A stretch of 64,000 nt of DNA, taken from assembly GCA_009760855.2 (NCBI GenBank), contig WPIO01000015.1:1785001-1849000 (forward strand). Reading direction: 5' to 3'. Position 1 is the first letter of the stretch, and the number at the start of each line of letters is the position of its first letter. This DNA comes from Cristatella mucedo (Eukaryota > Bryozoa > Phylactolaemata > Cristatellidae). A program made the position numbers and the translations under genes. The notes below the pieces were generated by a model. That model made no database searches and was not told the origin of the DNA. It saw only the letters and a program-made list of their open reading frames with translations. Below are positions 33,130-46,200 of this stretch, one piece after another.

Positions 33130-33159
33130 TGCCTGCGTGCGCGTGTTTGCCCGTGCGTC

Positions 33160-33345
33160 GTCTTTGTTCTTTCTTTCTTCCTTACGTCTCTCATTTTATC
33201 TCTTTCCCTTCGTCGCCTCTCTGTCCCTCTCGCTTTCCTTCCATTGTCTTTTCTGCCTGTCTTTTTCCTATCTCTCTTTCTTTCCCTCTGCTCTCTTTCC
33301 TTTCGTCTCTCTCTCCTCTCTCTTCTCTCTCCGGCACCATGCGCG
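33160..33345. repeat. Pyrimidine-rich low-complexity tract
   Basis: An extended CT-rich stretch (CTTTC, CTCTC units) on the + strand with no coding signature. Confidence 0.7.
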
Positions 33346-33777
33346 CACTCGCAACGACCGCGTTACCATAAGACCGTTTTGCTTGAGGTTGTTATTTCGT
33401 CGCACCTTTCCGGCCAGACGATTATAGCTGACTTGATTTTGCTTTTGGAAGGCTTCACTCAGTCGACATCGGCCGAGTCCAAGTGCACTCGCTGCCGCCG
33501 CCGCCGTATCAATGAAGAGTCGTTAAGGTCCGATTGCTCTCACGGTCAGACGTTGCGTTTGAGTCACGACGTGGTAATACTACGCCGGCTTCCGCACGGG
33601 TCGAGGTAAAAGCGCGAGCGACTGGCAGTGGACGATATTCGCGGAGGCGCTTGCCGCCAAACGGCGCTTTTTGCGTCTCGCTGTCAGACGCGCCGCGCCA
33701 CCGCCCCTCTCCCACGCACTATCGGGCCCAGCGTGTCGACGACGATCTGGCCCAGCTGTGTTGACAGTACATTTCAT

Positions 33778-33900
33778 CGTAATTTAATGTAATGTATCGC
33801 CGACTGTAACTCCGCAAAGATCAAGTGGAAGTTAAGCACGAGAGTTCTCTATAAGGCAATCAAAGCCGAAGCGGCTTTCGGAGCGCATGCAGTAAGTAGC
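33778..33900 (-). mobile_element. LINE family B 3' end fragment, diverged
   Basis: TAATTTAATGTAATGTATCG tail, then CTGTAACTCCGCAAAGATCA and GCGGCTTTCGGAGCGCATGC. Only the last 120 bp of the family remains. Confidence 0.65.
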
Positions 33901-34826
33901 CGCAGACGGCCTCAGCCGCACCGGACGCTGAGACGTTGGGACGTAACTCCTGGACCTCGCAAGCGTGGCTGTCGTCGTCAGCGTCTGCCTGTTAGAGGCA
34001 TCCGAAAACATCAAGCCACGACTGAGCTTAAGCGTCTGCGAGCCGACGAACCTCTTGTATATACTTGCTTGAGGTTTGCCATCGTACTGCTATCCGCTCT
34101 CCTCACTCAAGTCGCTTAGCTGCGCCTCTACAGACCTTCGAAATCCTTAGCGACTGCGCCTTCTTTGCGTATGCTTCCAAAGCCTAGAAGTACTACCGAC
34201 ACATGCAACGACATCCCCGACGTGATATTTCCACGGGCCCACCAACAGGCAGAAATCGAGACGCTAGGATCGGAGTTGCGAGGAACCAGCCAGTCGGCAA
34301 AGTGAGCCGTACGATAGGTCGACGGTAGGCGTACCATTAAACCCCGTCAGGCGCCGCCATCTACGGCGAAGCGCTACGACAGCCGGGCCAGCTCAGAACA
34401 CGTTAGGCTTTGTTGCACGAGGGCTGTTCATGGAGGCTGTATCAAGTCCTGATGAGGAAAGGAACTCTCCTTGGGTCGGTAGCTTTTAGTTAGCCGCAAA
34501 CGCGCCATCTATTTAGCGAGGTCGTCAGCCTACCTGGGGCATCGATCGTAGTGCTATTTAAAAATTACGCTGACAGCTTCCGCACTATCGCCGAGCAGGC
34601 CAGGTGCGGCCTCGGTCTGTTACGGCTACCGATCGATTCGGCCACGAATGATTTCGGAAGCCTAATTAACGTCGTGCAGCGTGCTGTGTCTACATACTGT
34701 ACACAGGTGCTCCCTTACTGCTATGCTATTGCATGGCCTCGCCGAACCAGTGATTAGCTTCAGCTTATTTTAGGTTGAATCTTCAGAAAGGTCAATTGAA
34801 AGCTCGGATACGCACATCATTTCGAG
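33901..34826. other. Innexin 2 upstream region
   Basis: No gene was recognised. Close to the start codon there are two AG acceptor-like sites (TTATTTTAG ending 34773 and AATCTTCAG ending 34786), followed by 40-53 bp to the ATG. These may be the 3' splice site of a 5' untranslated intron or a trans-splice site. Open frame 34551-34757 has no family features. Confidence 0.35.
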
Positions 34827-36020
34827 ATGGCATTGCTGGAGGCACTATATCCACTCATCGAGATGGCTCGCTTTAATCGCCGCTACGACGACGACTTCAT
34901 CGACAGACTTAACAATCGCTATTCGACGTTCATTTTCATTGTCATCAGCATCATCGTCACGACATTTCAGAATGTGCTAGAGCCGATTTCGTGCTGGGCA
35001 CCTGCTCAGTTTCCTCCCTGGTGGATGGACTACACGAACAAGATATGTTGGGTATCCAACACGTACTACGTGCCTATGGACAAGCTGCTGCCGGCGCCGA
35101 ACGAGCCACGTGAACAGCAGATCGCTTACTACCAGTGGGTACCCTTTGTTATCTTCATCCAGGCGCTCTTCTTCTTCGCTCCAAACGTAGTCTGGAAGAT
35201 GTTCAATAGCCAGAGCGGAATACACGTTAATAAGATCGTATCGTTAGTCGGCGGAGCTGAGCACGAAAGCGCCGATGCCCGCGACAAGACGATCCGAAGC
35301 ATTGCTCGGAACCTGGATCGAGCGCTCCGATCTCAGAGAGAATACAGAACCGGTCGCTTTGCCACCTGCAGGCAGACCGTAGCAAAACACTGTTGTATCT
35401 TTTGCGGGAAACGCTACGGAAACTACCTCGTAACCCTTTATCTGTTAGTTAAACTGCTGTACGTAGGCAACGGGGTGGGGCAACTGTTCCTGCTCAACGC
35501 ATTCTTGGGGAATGACTACCATATGTACGGGATTCAGATTGTCAAGGAAATTATGAGCAGTAAGAGTTTGGAGTCGTCAAAGCGATTTCCTCGAGTCACT
35601 ATGTGCGACTTTGATATTAGAGCACTTGGTAACCATAAGCAAACTTACACGGTCCAGTGTGCTCTACCCATTAATCTACTAAACGAAAAAGTGTACACGT
35701 TTATATGGTTCTGGCTGGTGTTCGTTTCCTTATTTACTGCTCTCAATCTCGTGCTCTGGCTATGGACTCTCTTCGGTCGGAATAGAACCCAATATGTCAA
35801 GAAGTACTTGAAAATCATTACTCTTAACTTGGACAAAACTGGCAAAGTTCCCAGCACTCCTTCAAAAGACTTCAGCGAGGACTACTTAAGGCAAGACGGC
35901 ATATTCATCCTGCGTCTCATTGCCAAAAACACAAATGACCTTGTCGTTGCTGAAATTATACAAAAAATGTGGGAGAATTACAAGAGGCATTGCGAGCTCA
36001 AGTTAATAAACGATGTATAG
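34827..36020 (+). CDS. Innexin (gap-junction channel protein), copy 2
   Basis: A 397-residue intronless innexin, colinear with the first copy without a gap up to about residue 342. Roughly two thirds of residues are identical by eye. Four membrane segments lie at about 33-52, 104-124, 199-227 and 288-315. YYQWVP is at 101-106; paired loop cysteines are C56/C74 and C260/C278; CDFDIRALGN is at 260-269. The start ATGGCA is aligned with the first copy. The C-terminus is seven residues shorter. Its base composition is less GC-rich than copy 1, except in some near-identical patches (35034-35109, 35306-35345). It is an intact paralogue about 13 kb downstream in the same orientation, most simply a tandem duplicate. 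Confidence 0.96.
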   Translation: MALLEALYPLIEMARFNRRYDDDFIDRLNNRYSTFIFIVISIIVTTFQNVLEPISCWAPAQFPPWWMDYTNKICWVSNTYYVPMDKLLPAPNEPREQQIAYYQWVPFVIFIQALFFFAPNVVWKMFNSQSGIHVNKIVSLVGGAEHESADARDKTIRSIARNLDRALRSQREYRTGRFATCRQTVAKHCCIFCGKRYGNYLVTLYLLVKLLYVGNGVGQLFLLNAFLGNDYHMYGIQIVKEIMSSKSLESSKRFPRVTMCDFDIRALGNHKQTYTVQCALPINLLNEKVYTFIWFWLVFVSLFTALNLVLWLWTLFGRNRTQYVKKYLKIITLNLDKTGKVPSTPSKDFSEDYLRQDGIFILRLIAKNTNDLVVAEIIQKMWENYKRHCELKLINDV

Positions 36021-36301
36021 GATAACAGCCTTTTTTGGAGTGCTTTCTCGTGGCTGCCGGTGCAATAACCTCCATGGTTGCAGCAGACAACTTTCCATCG
36101 TCACTCTGAGCTAAGCTGTCCCAGCGACTGATTTTCTGCCCAAGACTACTTCTCGGATGGCATCTGGGATGACCTATGAAGTAGGTGGCACCAGACATAG
36201 ACTGTTACGAGCAATCAAACCCACCAGCCTCACATCAGTCGGTGCAGACGACTGATACGAAGTGCAGCAGGGGATAATCCGAAGACTGCAGGGTAATAAT
36301 C

Positions 36302-36468
36302 AATAAATATGTTCATTCGTAGCCAATGCTGCTCGGACAGTCGGGACAAGCGGGAGTCCAGCACAGCAGAGTGGCAGAAAATAAGGCAGAACCCGGCGTT
36401 CCAACTGCTGACGCTCGTAAGAGCACCGCTGCACTGTACTGCTACTCTTCCTGCTTTGCCGTAATAAA
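36302..36468 (+). terminator. Candidate poly(A) signals for innexin 2
   Basis: Two AATAAA hexamers, at 36302-36307 and 36463-36468, lie 280-450 bp after the innexin 2 stop. Both precede the 3' end of the opposing MED19 gene. Confidence 0.35.
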
Positions 36469-36707
36469 GCTTTAACCGTACTCACTGGGTGGACGGCTCA
36501 GGGCGATGCAATATCTACAACGGAAGACTTGCAATCAGCATCGCCATAGACTGCACGTCATAAGTGCATCGAAGGACTCTCGCGAGCTTGAAGCCACAGC
36601 AGCAGGGACAGTGTGAGCCACTGGTGCAAAAAAGGGTGGCCCAGCACGGTGCAGAGGTGCCTCTGCACGAGGCGGTCCCACTAACAATGGGGGCCAGCGG
36701 GAGGCTG

Positions 36708-36874
36708 TCAAAAAAGTAACCAGCCAACGGCAAGCGATCCGGCACGGGACAACACACTTTTGTCTTTGTCTTTTTTCTTTTTCTTCTCCTTCCGTTTTTT
36801 CTTTTTCTCTGCTTTGTCTTCGTCCGTCTTCCGCTTCTTATGCTTGTGATCACGAGCATCTGCAGAGTTTTCCT
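36708..36874 (-). CDS. MED19: MED19 coding exon 5 (lysine-rich C-terminus)
   Basis: Residues 181-235. The acceptor GTTGCAG is followed by AGGAAAACTC, completing a split Glu codon. The exon is dominated by Lys/Arg (DHKHKKRKTDEDKAEKKKKR), typical of the MED19 C-terminus and likely a nuclear-localising, disordered tail. It ends in a hydrophobic GSLAVGWLLF then TGA. That ending is not a family feature I know, so a further exon replacing the last residues is possible. Confidence 0.85.
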
Positions 36875-38947
36875 CTGCAACAAGCAGGCTGAAAGTCACT
36901 CAGCTCGTGACATGCACGCAGACATCAGCAAAGAGAGGAGAAAGAGAGAGGGAGACACATGCACACAGAGGAGAGACGAGACAAACAGACAGAAGGGTCA
37001 GGAAGAGGGAGAGAACGGGGAGGGAGATGGAGAGAGATAGACAGAGGATGAGACTGAGAGAGAGGAGAGAGACAGAGACGAGAGAGACAGAGACAGAGAG
37101 AGACAGAGACAGAGAGAGACAGAGAGAGAGACAGAGATAGGGGAAGGAGAGGGAGAAAGACAGATAGGGGGAAGGGGAGCAGAGGCTAAGAAATTGGAAA
37201 GGCTGGAGAGGAGGGAGGCTGACAAAAACTCTTGAGAAAGATGCGAGGTCGGTAAGCATTTGGCAAAAGCGCCTAGAAAGAGATTTGAGTTCTCTTAGGA
37301 CGCTTTATCAAGTGCATTATTATTATTATTATTAATGCTGCAAGCTCGGCATCGTGCTCCGACCACGGAGCTGCAGGCAGACACAGGCAGTGGCACTGAG
37401 TGTCACCACTGGCACAGCACGTACCCATGTCCATTAGAGGACTGTCCCGACTGCCACCGCCATCCTTCTGCTTCCGCTTCCTCTTTTTCTCTGGCACTTG
37501 TGAGAACAGCCGCATCTGGTCTGGCAGCTGCAAGCATGGGAGGGGGTAAGTGCCAGCAAGTGCACGTGCTGATGCCAAGAATCCAAGGCCAACATTGCGA
37601 GAGGCAGCATCGTCTAGCATTGGGAGGAGTGGGGGCAACTGTTTCCACCAGCTGCACGATTGAGGATCATTCTCGCACTGATACGCCCGAAAATTCGACC
37701 GGTGTCACCTCTGCGTAGGTAGGGCATTCGTCTAGCAAAGAATCCATAGCTGGTCCCTTGGTAGCTGGAGTATCACCCAATAACAAGAACGACTGAAAAT
37801 GCAAAGATTCTTTACTGATTTTGTACTTCTAACTAATTGCCTTCTATGCTGGCATCCTGGGCTCAACTCTCAGGGCCAACGAGACACGTGCCCCCATTTT
37901 AAAGTGCTTAGAAAGATGTTTTGAGTTCTCAGAGGGTGCTATAACAAATTATTATTATTTTGTCGACAGAAGCCCTCGGCGACAGCCGTAAGGGCCGTCA
38001 CACGAGACTAGCCTGTTGGTTTACTACTAATTACCTGTTCACTTTATTACTAATAAGTTATTGCAATTAAGAATAAGCTCAAGCGAACCTTTAGTTTTCC
38101 TACAGCAGTGGACAACACGGCGGGCAGCCTTTCTATATTCTGCACGGTCTTCTCGTTGACCGAAGCATTTTCAGACCCCAACGGTGCACAACACCTCGGT
38201 AGCACGTGGTGTCAACATGTCTTACCCCCTAAGTGTGGACAAGCTCTCAATGCTCCTCTGACTGGAAGACCAACAATCGACTGAAAAGGCTTGTCACTGC
38301 GGTGTCTGTGTAGACTCCACGAAACCTATTAGTAAGGTCAATGTAATTTAAAAAATGGAACAAAGATTCACACATTTCCCATGACTAGCCACCAGTTCAG
38401 CCTGGCAATACAGATTTGAGGCATTGCAACTACCAGGGACGACTGTGGTGGTGGGTGGGGGCTCAAGAATGGAAACAATTTCACTCGAGGCAGAACACGA
38501 ACCTGCCAATTTTTGTTCTCCCTGGTCAATCCTCCGAAAATTAAGCTATAGGCTGCTATTTCTACCACGTTGAAAGGGTCTTTAAGCACTTTCAATGGCT
38601 TTAGCGGCCTCTAACAAGTATCTTTAGGTCAAGAATACGATCATTTTCTGGCAGGTTTTACGATCAACAGTTGTTGATCACTTCCCAACTGGCCTACTGT
38701 GCTGCTCGGAAACCAGATTTAACCAAAAATCCCTTAGCAGCACAACCTATGCTTTCGAAATATGCAAAAACAAGAAACTAGAATACAACACTGTCCCCTG
38801 CTTAGCAGGGAAGGGCTAAAAAAAACCGTGGCCTACCGTGGCCTTTGAAAACTAATGGGCAGGGAAGCAGGTCGTACACGAATCGAATTCAGTTCAGCAA
38901 ATGTAAAGCGCCTAGAAAGAGCCTGAGTTCTCTGAGGGCACTTTATT

Positions 38948-38979
<32 letters not shown>

Positions 38980-40158
38980 ATTCATCACTGCTAGGATAAA
39001 TGGCCTGGTCTCCAGTGGCTGCTAATCGTGCCGGAAGTTTTCAGTATGAGACTCCAATTGTCGCATCGAGCTCCTACCATTAACCAAGTCAGGTGTGGGG
39101 TGGAAGCTGGTAGGCTAAGTGGGTCTCCAAGATTCAATGCTCAAGTCAGGTGGGCACAGAGGTCTTGCGCTCATAGTGCCGAGGTGCATAGAATGGATTG
39201 CTTTAGCATATTCTGTATGCTACCTAACTCCGCGGCCAGCTTCCACAGCAAGTTAGAATATGTGCCGGACCTCCTGAGGTCTGGCTTCAGTACTATGAAT
39301 TGAAATTCACCCAAGTGAGGAGGCAGCAGAACGGCTCAACCGTAACAAAACAAGACGACGACACCAAATGCGATCGAAAAGCAAAAGCTGCAAAGACAAA
39401 AATGGACATGTGTGTACACTATGTGTACCTGCATATATGTAGTAACTGTATCCATACACAAAATCAAAGGCAAAATACTACGCAAACGTCTGGATCAGCT
39501 GGATCAGCAGTTGTACCACTCTTATCTGCCCCCCTAAGCTAAGCGCTCTTCCTCCTGTCAGCACTGCTTGGACGTCGTTAAGTGAGTATCACAGACATGC
39601 ATGCAATTATTTGCTATTCAATATCGCCAAACGGCACGCAGCGATTCCCCTTCGACTGGCTGTTGCCTAACAGCTTGCCTAGATAATCTGTCCCTCGTCG
39701 TGTAGCTGTCACATTGTCACCAAAACGAATTTGCCTGCTCTAGGCTACAGTTTGTCCAAAACAGTTGGCACAGTGGCAACAAACCTCGGCGAATCAGAGG
39801 ACTAAGATGCAGCAAAGAAGTGTGTAAATTATGTGAGGAACCACGAGAGGTTTGCTGCTACCCACTTGACCAATGGCTAAGTTAACGGATACTTGCACGC
39901 GACTATGCAGGCCCAGGGCTGCCTACGACACCAGATGCACTTCACTGGATGCACTTCACATGGCAGCAGCAGCAGCAGCAGCAGCAGTACGTACAGGACC
40001 CGGATGCAGCTTGAAACCAGAAAGGGCAGCTGTCGTCAAAGGCAGTAACTCCTTGCCCACAATCGGTGGCTTATCGATGACGGACCTCAAAGAGCTACAA
40101 AAAACAAGACCAAAAATATAATTGCCAGACACAGAAGTACTGCAGATTTCACACGCGT

Positions 40159-40211
<53 letters not shown>

Positions 40212-43200
40212 ATAATTCATGAAATTGTGCTATTAAAAGGATATAGCCGAGTAAGCTCTCAAGATATTAGTTACAGCAATAAAAGCACACACGCGTATAA
40301 GCACATACGTAGGAGAGCACACAAACACAAATACACACACACACACACACACACACGGGCAAACACATGCAGGTGCACACACATACAAGCGCACTTACCC
40401 ACACATGCGCAGATGCACGCATTCACAGACACAACAAAAGCACGTTTGCAGATGATTCTTGCAGAAAGGGAATCTGAGTGTGAATAGTAATAGTAACAAT
40501 AATGATGATGATAATAATACAGCATGGTGCCCAAAGAGAATCCTGTTTGTGATTAGGCACTTCATATGGGCTGGAAAGAAGCATACACATTGATTAGCGA
40601 TTATAGCATGCACAATTGTAGTACACAAGGACAAACAAAAGACGATTAGATTCACATGGATAATGTGGCCAGTGTGAAGAACAGGTAGGGTTTACAGTTT
40701 CGCTTAAATGCAAACGTCCTGTTGTCAGGCAGTAGAGTTTCTCGGACTTTAGGTGCACAGGAGCTTGCATAATAATATTAAAAATAATTCACTTGATAAA
40801 GCGCCCTCAGAACTTAATCTCTCTCTAGGCGCTTTACATTTGCTGCAAAGTGAAATGCAATTGAATGGTAAGTAAAATCATGCTTGAAAATCATACCAAA
40901 TGAATAATATGGTTAGTGGTGACATGCACAGGGTCAGCATGCGAATGTGGTTAGTGGCAGCATGCACAGTGTCAGCACTCATAAGCACATGAAGGACGAA
41001 TCACAGAGACCTGCTAAATGCTATCCTAAATAGGTGTTTTTAGGTTCCTTTTAAATGTGGTCAGGTCGGGGGCTGTTCTGACGCAGGTCGGGAGGGAGTT
41101 CCAGGCTGTGGGAGCATACGAACTAAATGCACGGTCTCCCAAGGATTTAAGGTTTGTACGAGGTATTTCTAGACTGTTTGATTCCGAAAAGCGGGTGGTA
41201 CGATGCTTGGCCTGATGGGGTAGTATATCTGAAAGATAAGCTGGAGCCATAGAATGAAGGGACCTAAAAGTGAGCGACAAAACCTTGAAGTCAATCCGTT
41301 GCTTGACTGGTAGCCAGTGCAGGTCGGCGAGAAGTGGAGTAATGAGACAACTGCGACACTCACGACAGACAAGTCTAGCTGCCGAGTTTTGCACCAGCTG
41401 CAATCGCCTGATCGCACATGCTGGTAGGCCAGTAAGCAGTGAGTTGCAGAAGTCGAGACGGGATGTCACGAATGCATGGACCAACTTAGATGTGGTATCT
41501 TTATCTAAACAAGCCCGAATTTTAGCAATGTTATGAAGCTGAAAATAGGCAGATTTGACTGTGGAGCTGGTGTGGTCGTCTAACGAGAGGTCGCTTTGGA
41601 ATATGCATTATTAAATTTCGAGCTGATTCAACTGGAGATATGCTGGCAGAGCCAATTTTGAGAGTCAGCCTTTCCAATCTCTGAATCATACTGGGTTTGC
41701 CCATAACAAGTAAGTTAGTTTTATCATCGTTTAGTTTTAGAAAATTTGCTGCTATCCATGTGCGGATGTCATCAATGCATGCAGCTAGTGAGTTGAGAGA
41801 ATTTGAGGTGCTCGAAGGCTGGGAGGGATCAAAGCAAAGGTACAACTGAGTGTCATCCGCATAGAAGTGAAAGCCTAGATTGTGCTTGGCAATCACATCA
41901 GCAAGAGGCAGAGTATAAACCGTGAAAAGAACCGGACCTAGCACGAAGCCCTGAGGTACTCCATATTTCAGAGGTACTTCAGATGATCGTTGACCATTCA
42001 CGTCAATACTCTGGAGTCTCCCACTGAGTTAGGACCTGAACCACTGCAGAGCAGTGCCAGTGATGCCCAGGCGAGATGAGAGGCGCTCTAGAAGAACTTT
42101 GTGATCGATGGTGTCAAAAGCTGCCGAAAGATCGAGCAAAACAAGCAGACGCACTCGACCCATGTCTGCATTCCTAAGTAGGTCGTTGTATACCCTAAGC
42201 AATGCTGACTCTGTGGAGTGATTAGCTCTAAAGCCAGACTGGAACTTACTAGCAAGGTGTGAGGTTTCGATATATGAGTTCAGCTGGTCCGCCACGACCC
42301 GTTCCAGTGTCTTTGATAGGAATGGTAGAAGGGAAACTGGGCGGTAGTTGCTCCAGTTCTCTTGGTCTAGTGTTGCTTTCTTGAGGAGAGGCCTGACTAC
42401 AGCTTTTTTGAAAGGTGCTGGGACATGACCTGAGGCTAATGACATATTAATTATGTTAGTTATGCATGGCAGCAGCAGATCAATGCAACGAAGGAGCAGG
42501 ACAGTGGGAATAGGGTCCAGAGGACTTGTTGTTTTCTTTGATTGAGATATGAACTTTAGGACTAGATCAATAGTGACCTGTTAAATGCAGACATTGGGGT
42601 GCAGCCAGGAACCGAAGAACAGCATTCTAGTGGGGAGGTTGTCATCGCAGGGATGAATTCCCTGATCTTGTCTATCTTCTGCACAAAGAATCGAGAGAAG
42701 CGATCGGCTAGATCATCACTAGGATCATCAGGTAAGGAGCTAATCTGGGAACGGTTGAGGAGATGGTTTATTGTCGACATCAGCATTTTTGGATTGTGCA
42801 ACTGTGATTCAACAATGTTTCTATAGAAGCTAGACTTGGCCTTTGCTAGGATCGATTGGTACGACCTACAGTAGTCTTCATATGCCTGTCGATGGACAGT
42901 TAGTCCGGATCTTTTGTATGCTTTTTCAAGCTTTCGTTTAGTAGACCTGGCTAGTTTAATGTCTGTGGTAAACCCTAGGCCGTCTGGGCGGGGGGCGCAC
43001 AGTGCGCTTTGTCAGAGGTGCAAACTCGTCGAGCTAGTGTCGTGTTGTAGCCATCTACCAATGCTGACAGATCGGAGGGAGGATTGAGCAGCAGAGGTGA
43101 AGCAGATATTCTCGCATGGACAGCATCGATGTCAAGGGTCTTGGGGTTTCGCGATTCACAGGTTATTTTAGAGGAGGATGTGGGCACACACTGTAGATTG

Positions 43201-46200
43201 AATGAGATCTGCATGAGGTCAGATAAGCAGGATTTGGTAATAATTGGTGATGACAGAGTGCAGTTGTATGAGAAAATCTGGTCGAGTGTGTGACCCTTGA
43301 TGTGGGTAGGGCCATGCACATGAGCCACAAGAGACAATGAGTCAGTCAATGCACGAAATTCGGTGCTGAAAGCGTCAGATAAGTTATCAAAGTGAACGTC
43401 GAAATCACCCATAACGAGAAAGGACCGATTTCTTGCACACAGAATCGAAATGAGATCGGAGAAATCTGAGATAAAGGAGGATTTGGTACCTGGTGGGCGA
43501 TAGACTACTGCCACTATCGGTAGCTTGTTCTCGGGTGAGACCAAGACAATTGATTCAAAAGACTGCTTCGAGGGTACCGCAAATGGCTTGAAGTTGAATT
43601 TCGAGCGCACGACAATAGCAACTCCACCTCCAGTTTTGACTGATCTGGGGGTGTGAAAGAACGAGAAACCAGATGGTACCAGATGCATAAGCAAAATGGA
43701 ACTGTTAGTGCTGCCTTTCTGCCATCAATTGCTCAAACACTACTCCAAATAAAGAGGTTCTGCAGATATATTTGAAGTGGTGGTGATAGCTGTTAAGGCT
43801 CTTCTGCTGCTATGTGAATGAGGCTGTTAAATCAGCTAACCTTTTATCCTCTGAGTGATGCACTCTGGAAACCCGGCAGTGGGTGCATTCGTTGAAAACC
43901 CTTAACAACTGGAAAACTTTATAACGATGGCCAGTTGCACTTCCGGATTTCGATGGCTGGGCAGTCGGTACTACTTTGCTCAAACATGGGTATACTACAC
44001 AACAATAGTGCTACAAAAATTAGCTAGCAGTGCAAATTTGTAGCGTGTTTGTACTATTGAACATGGCCGCCACGCTTTGCATTATATCAGCAATGGAAGA
44101 TGCAAAATATCCTTGCCTCGCAAGGGCAGTAGAGCAATTTGGCAGACACTCAGTGACCTTACGAGCAAGCGATGATCGTACTATATTAGGAAGGCCATCA
44201 ACCGAGATATAGATGGGAAGCTGGGGTAAGTATGAAATCTGTCTACTATTAACACATAGAAAATGTCCATGCTAGGGAAAACGAAGAACCGGCCTGCATC
44301 TAGAAGCCTTCGGACTTCCTCCTAGGGGGACGATCGGCTCTCAAAATGAAAATGCATGAAGGCTCATTTTGAACTCGAATTTCAATTTGAAAAGGAATTC
44401 ATTTTGAACTCGAACTTCGAATCCATGCCAAAACGCTCGAGCTTAGAATAGGCACAATCCTCGGCGAGGAGACGACAAGGCAAACACTTAACAAACATAG
44501 TCTAATAGCAAGGGTAGCAAAGAAAGCTCCGCTACTGACAAACAGGAGCTATAAAGGAAGCACGCCTAGCATGGGCGTGGCAGCACAGTCACTAGACGGC
44601 CAAAGATTAGAGGTGACTATTCTTTACCGATTAAAGTAAGTTTGCCATTTATGGCAGCTACTAACGCAGATCCTATGTTCAAAGCAGGAGTGACGAAGCA
44701 AATGCTCATGCATGCTTGCAGCATACTGCGAAGTTCGGGTTCGAGGTTGTAGGCAGGCTCTGCAAATGGTGTAGGAGCAATTCACTGCATTGAGGGCATA
44801 ATGAAAAACGACTAGCAAATCTTGGCCAGCAATGCTGTGTCAAGTGCATTAAACATCACCCCATTTCAGGTAGGTTTATTGTTTTGCTGAAAGTGCTCTT
44901 CTTCAGGATAACGATTAAGTGTGTAATTACAGTGGGGTACACTTTGGCTGGTTTGGTATCAAGTTCAGCCATCCCAGCACTTCTTATGTATTACACTGGG
45001 TAGTACAATTGTAACAATGCAGATGGAAAACACAGGTCTAGATTGAGCTCGATGTCCGTCAATTAATGGGAGCATAAAAGCGGCTGCTCATGATAGTAAT
45101 AATAATGATAATAATACATTTGATATAGCGCCCTCAGAGAACTCAATCTCTTTCTAGGCACTTTGACAGACAAACTTAGCTTCGGAGTTTTGGACAAGCT
45201 GTAAGCACCTGATTGCACAGGCCGGTAGAGCAGGAAGCAGTGAGCTACAGAAGTCGAGACGGGATGTCACAAATGCATGAAATAATTTATGTGGTATCTC
45301 TGCCTAAACAAGCTGGTTTGGTCCAGCGGTTAAGGTGCTCACCCCCGACCACGGTCTGGCTGAGGTCGTGGGCTCGAGCCCGGAGGCATATGTGAAGCGC
45401 CTGAATAGAGATTGTTCTCTTGGGGCGCTATACAAATGAATTTTATTAATTTAAACAAGCCCGAATTTTAGCAACATTATGATGCCCGCGTACAAGCGCC
45501 AAGCAGCCGTAGAGCTCAAGATGAAAAACACGTGCTAGACATCCATGTTGGTGCTGACAAAAGAAACCTACAGGCGATGGTGAGGAGATTAATACAGAAC
45601 ACGAGCATGTTTTGGTCGAAACCTTGCAAAGCTCATGAGATCACGAGTTGGATAACAATCTATACTGAGTACGGCATTATCAGAGTACAAGCAAGCTGCA
45701 GTGGCATGTGTCGCTGACGGTGCCGTGAGAATGGCGAAAAGAGGATCAAACAGCATCCGGGGTATTTGCAATGAGCAGATCACACGGTGAGCGAGAGAAA
45801 ACACACGTGACGCTACCGTCAGCTGTCTAGCCTCAGTCTTACTTATGCACTCAACTGGACTTCAAATGCCTTGATCTGAGGAAAGCTTACTAAATTTCGA
45901 ACCTAAACATCCAAGAGCTAGCTCTTTTAACCATACTGTTTGATACTACTTTCTTGATAATCCAAGCAAGAGAGGCCGATGTCACTAAGTGGCGGCAGCT
46001 AGTTTCAAGGATTAGTCGGAAGGACCTGCCCATTAGGCTGGTCGGAGGCCGGACCTTGCGACTGTTATCGACTCGGCTGATATCGACTCGCAGGTGGTCT
46101 TCTTCCAGTCTCCCCTAGTGCCGGCACGGCAGGATCTTTCTCCACTCCCAGTGGAGCTCTTAGCCGGCACTAGACCTCAAACGCTGCTCCATTTTAGACC

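Noticed and set aside
32504-33427. 307-codon open frame on the + strand
   Set aside because: It starts in a LINE family B fragment and crosses poly(C), (TA)n and a pyrimidine tract; no family motif, so a chance frame.
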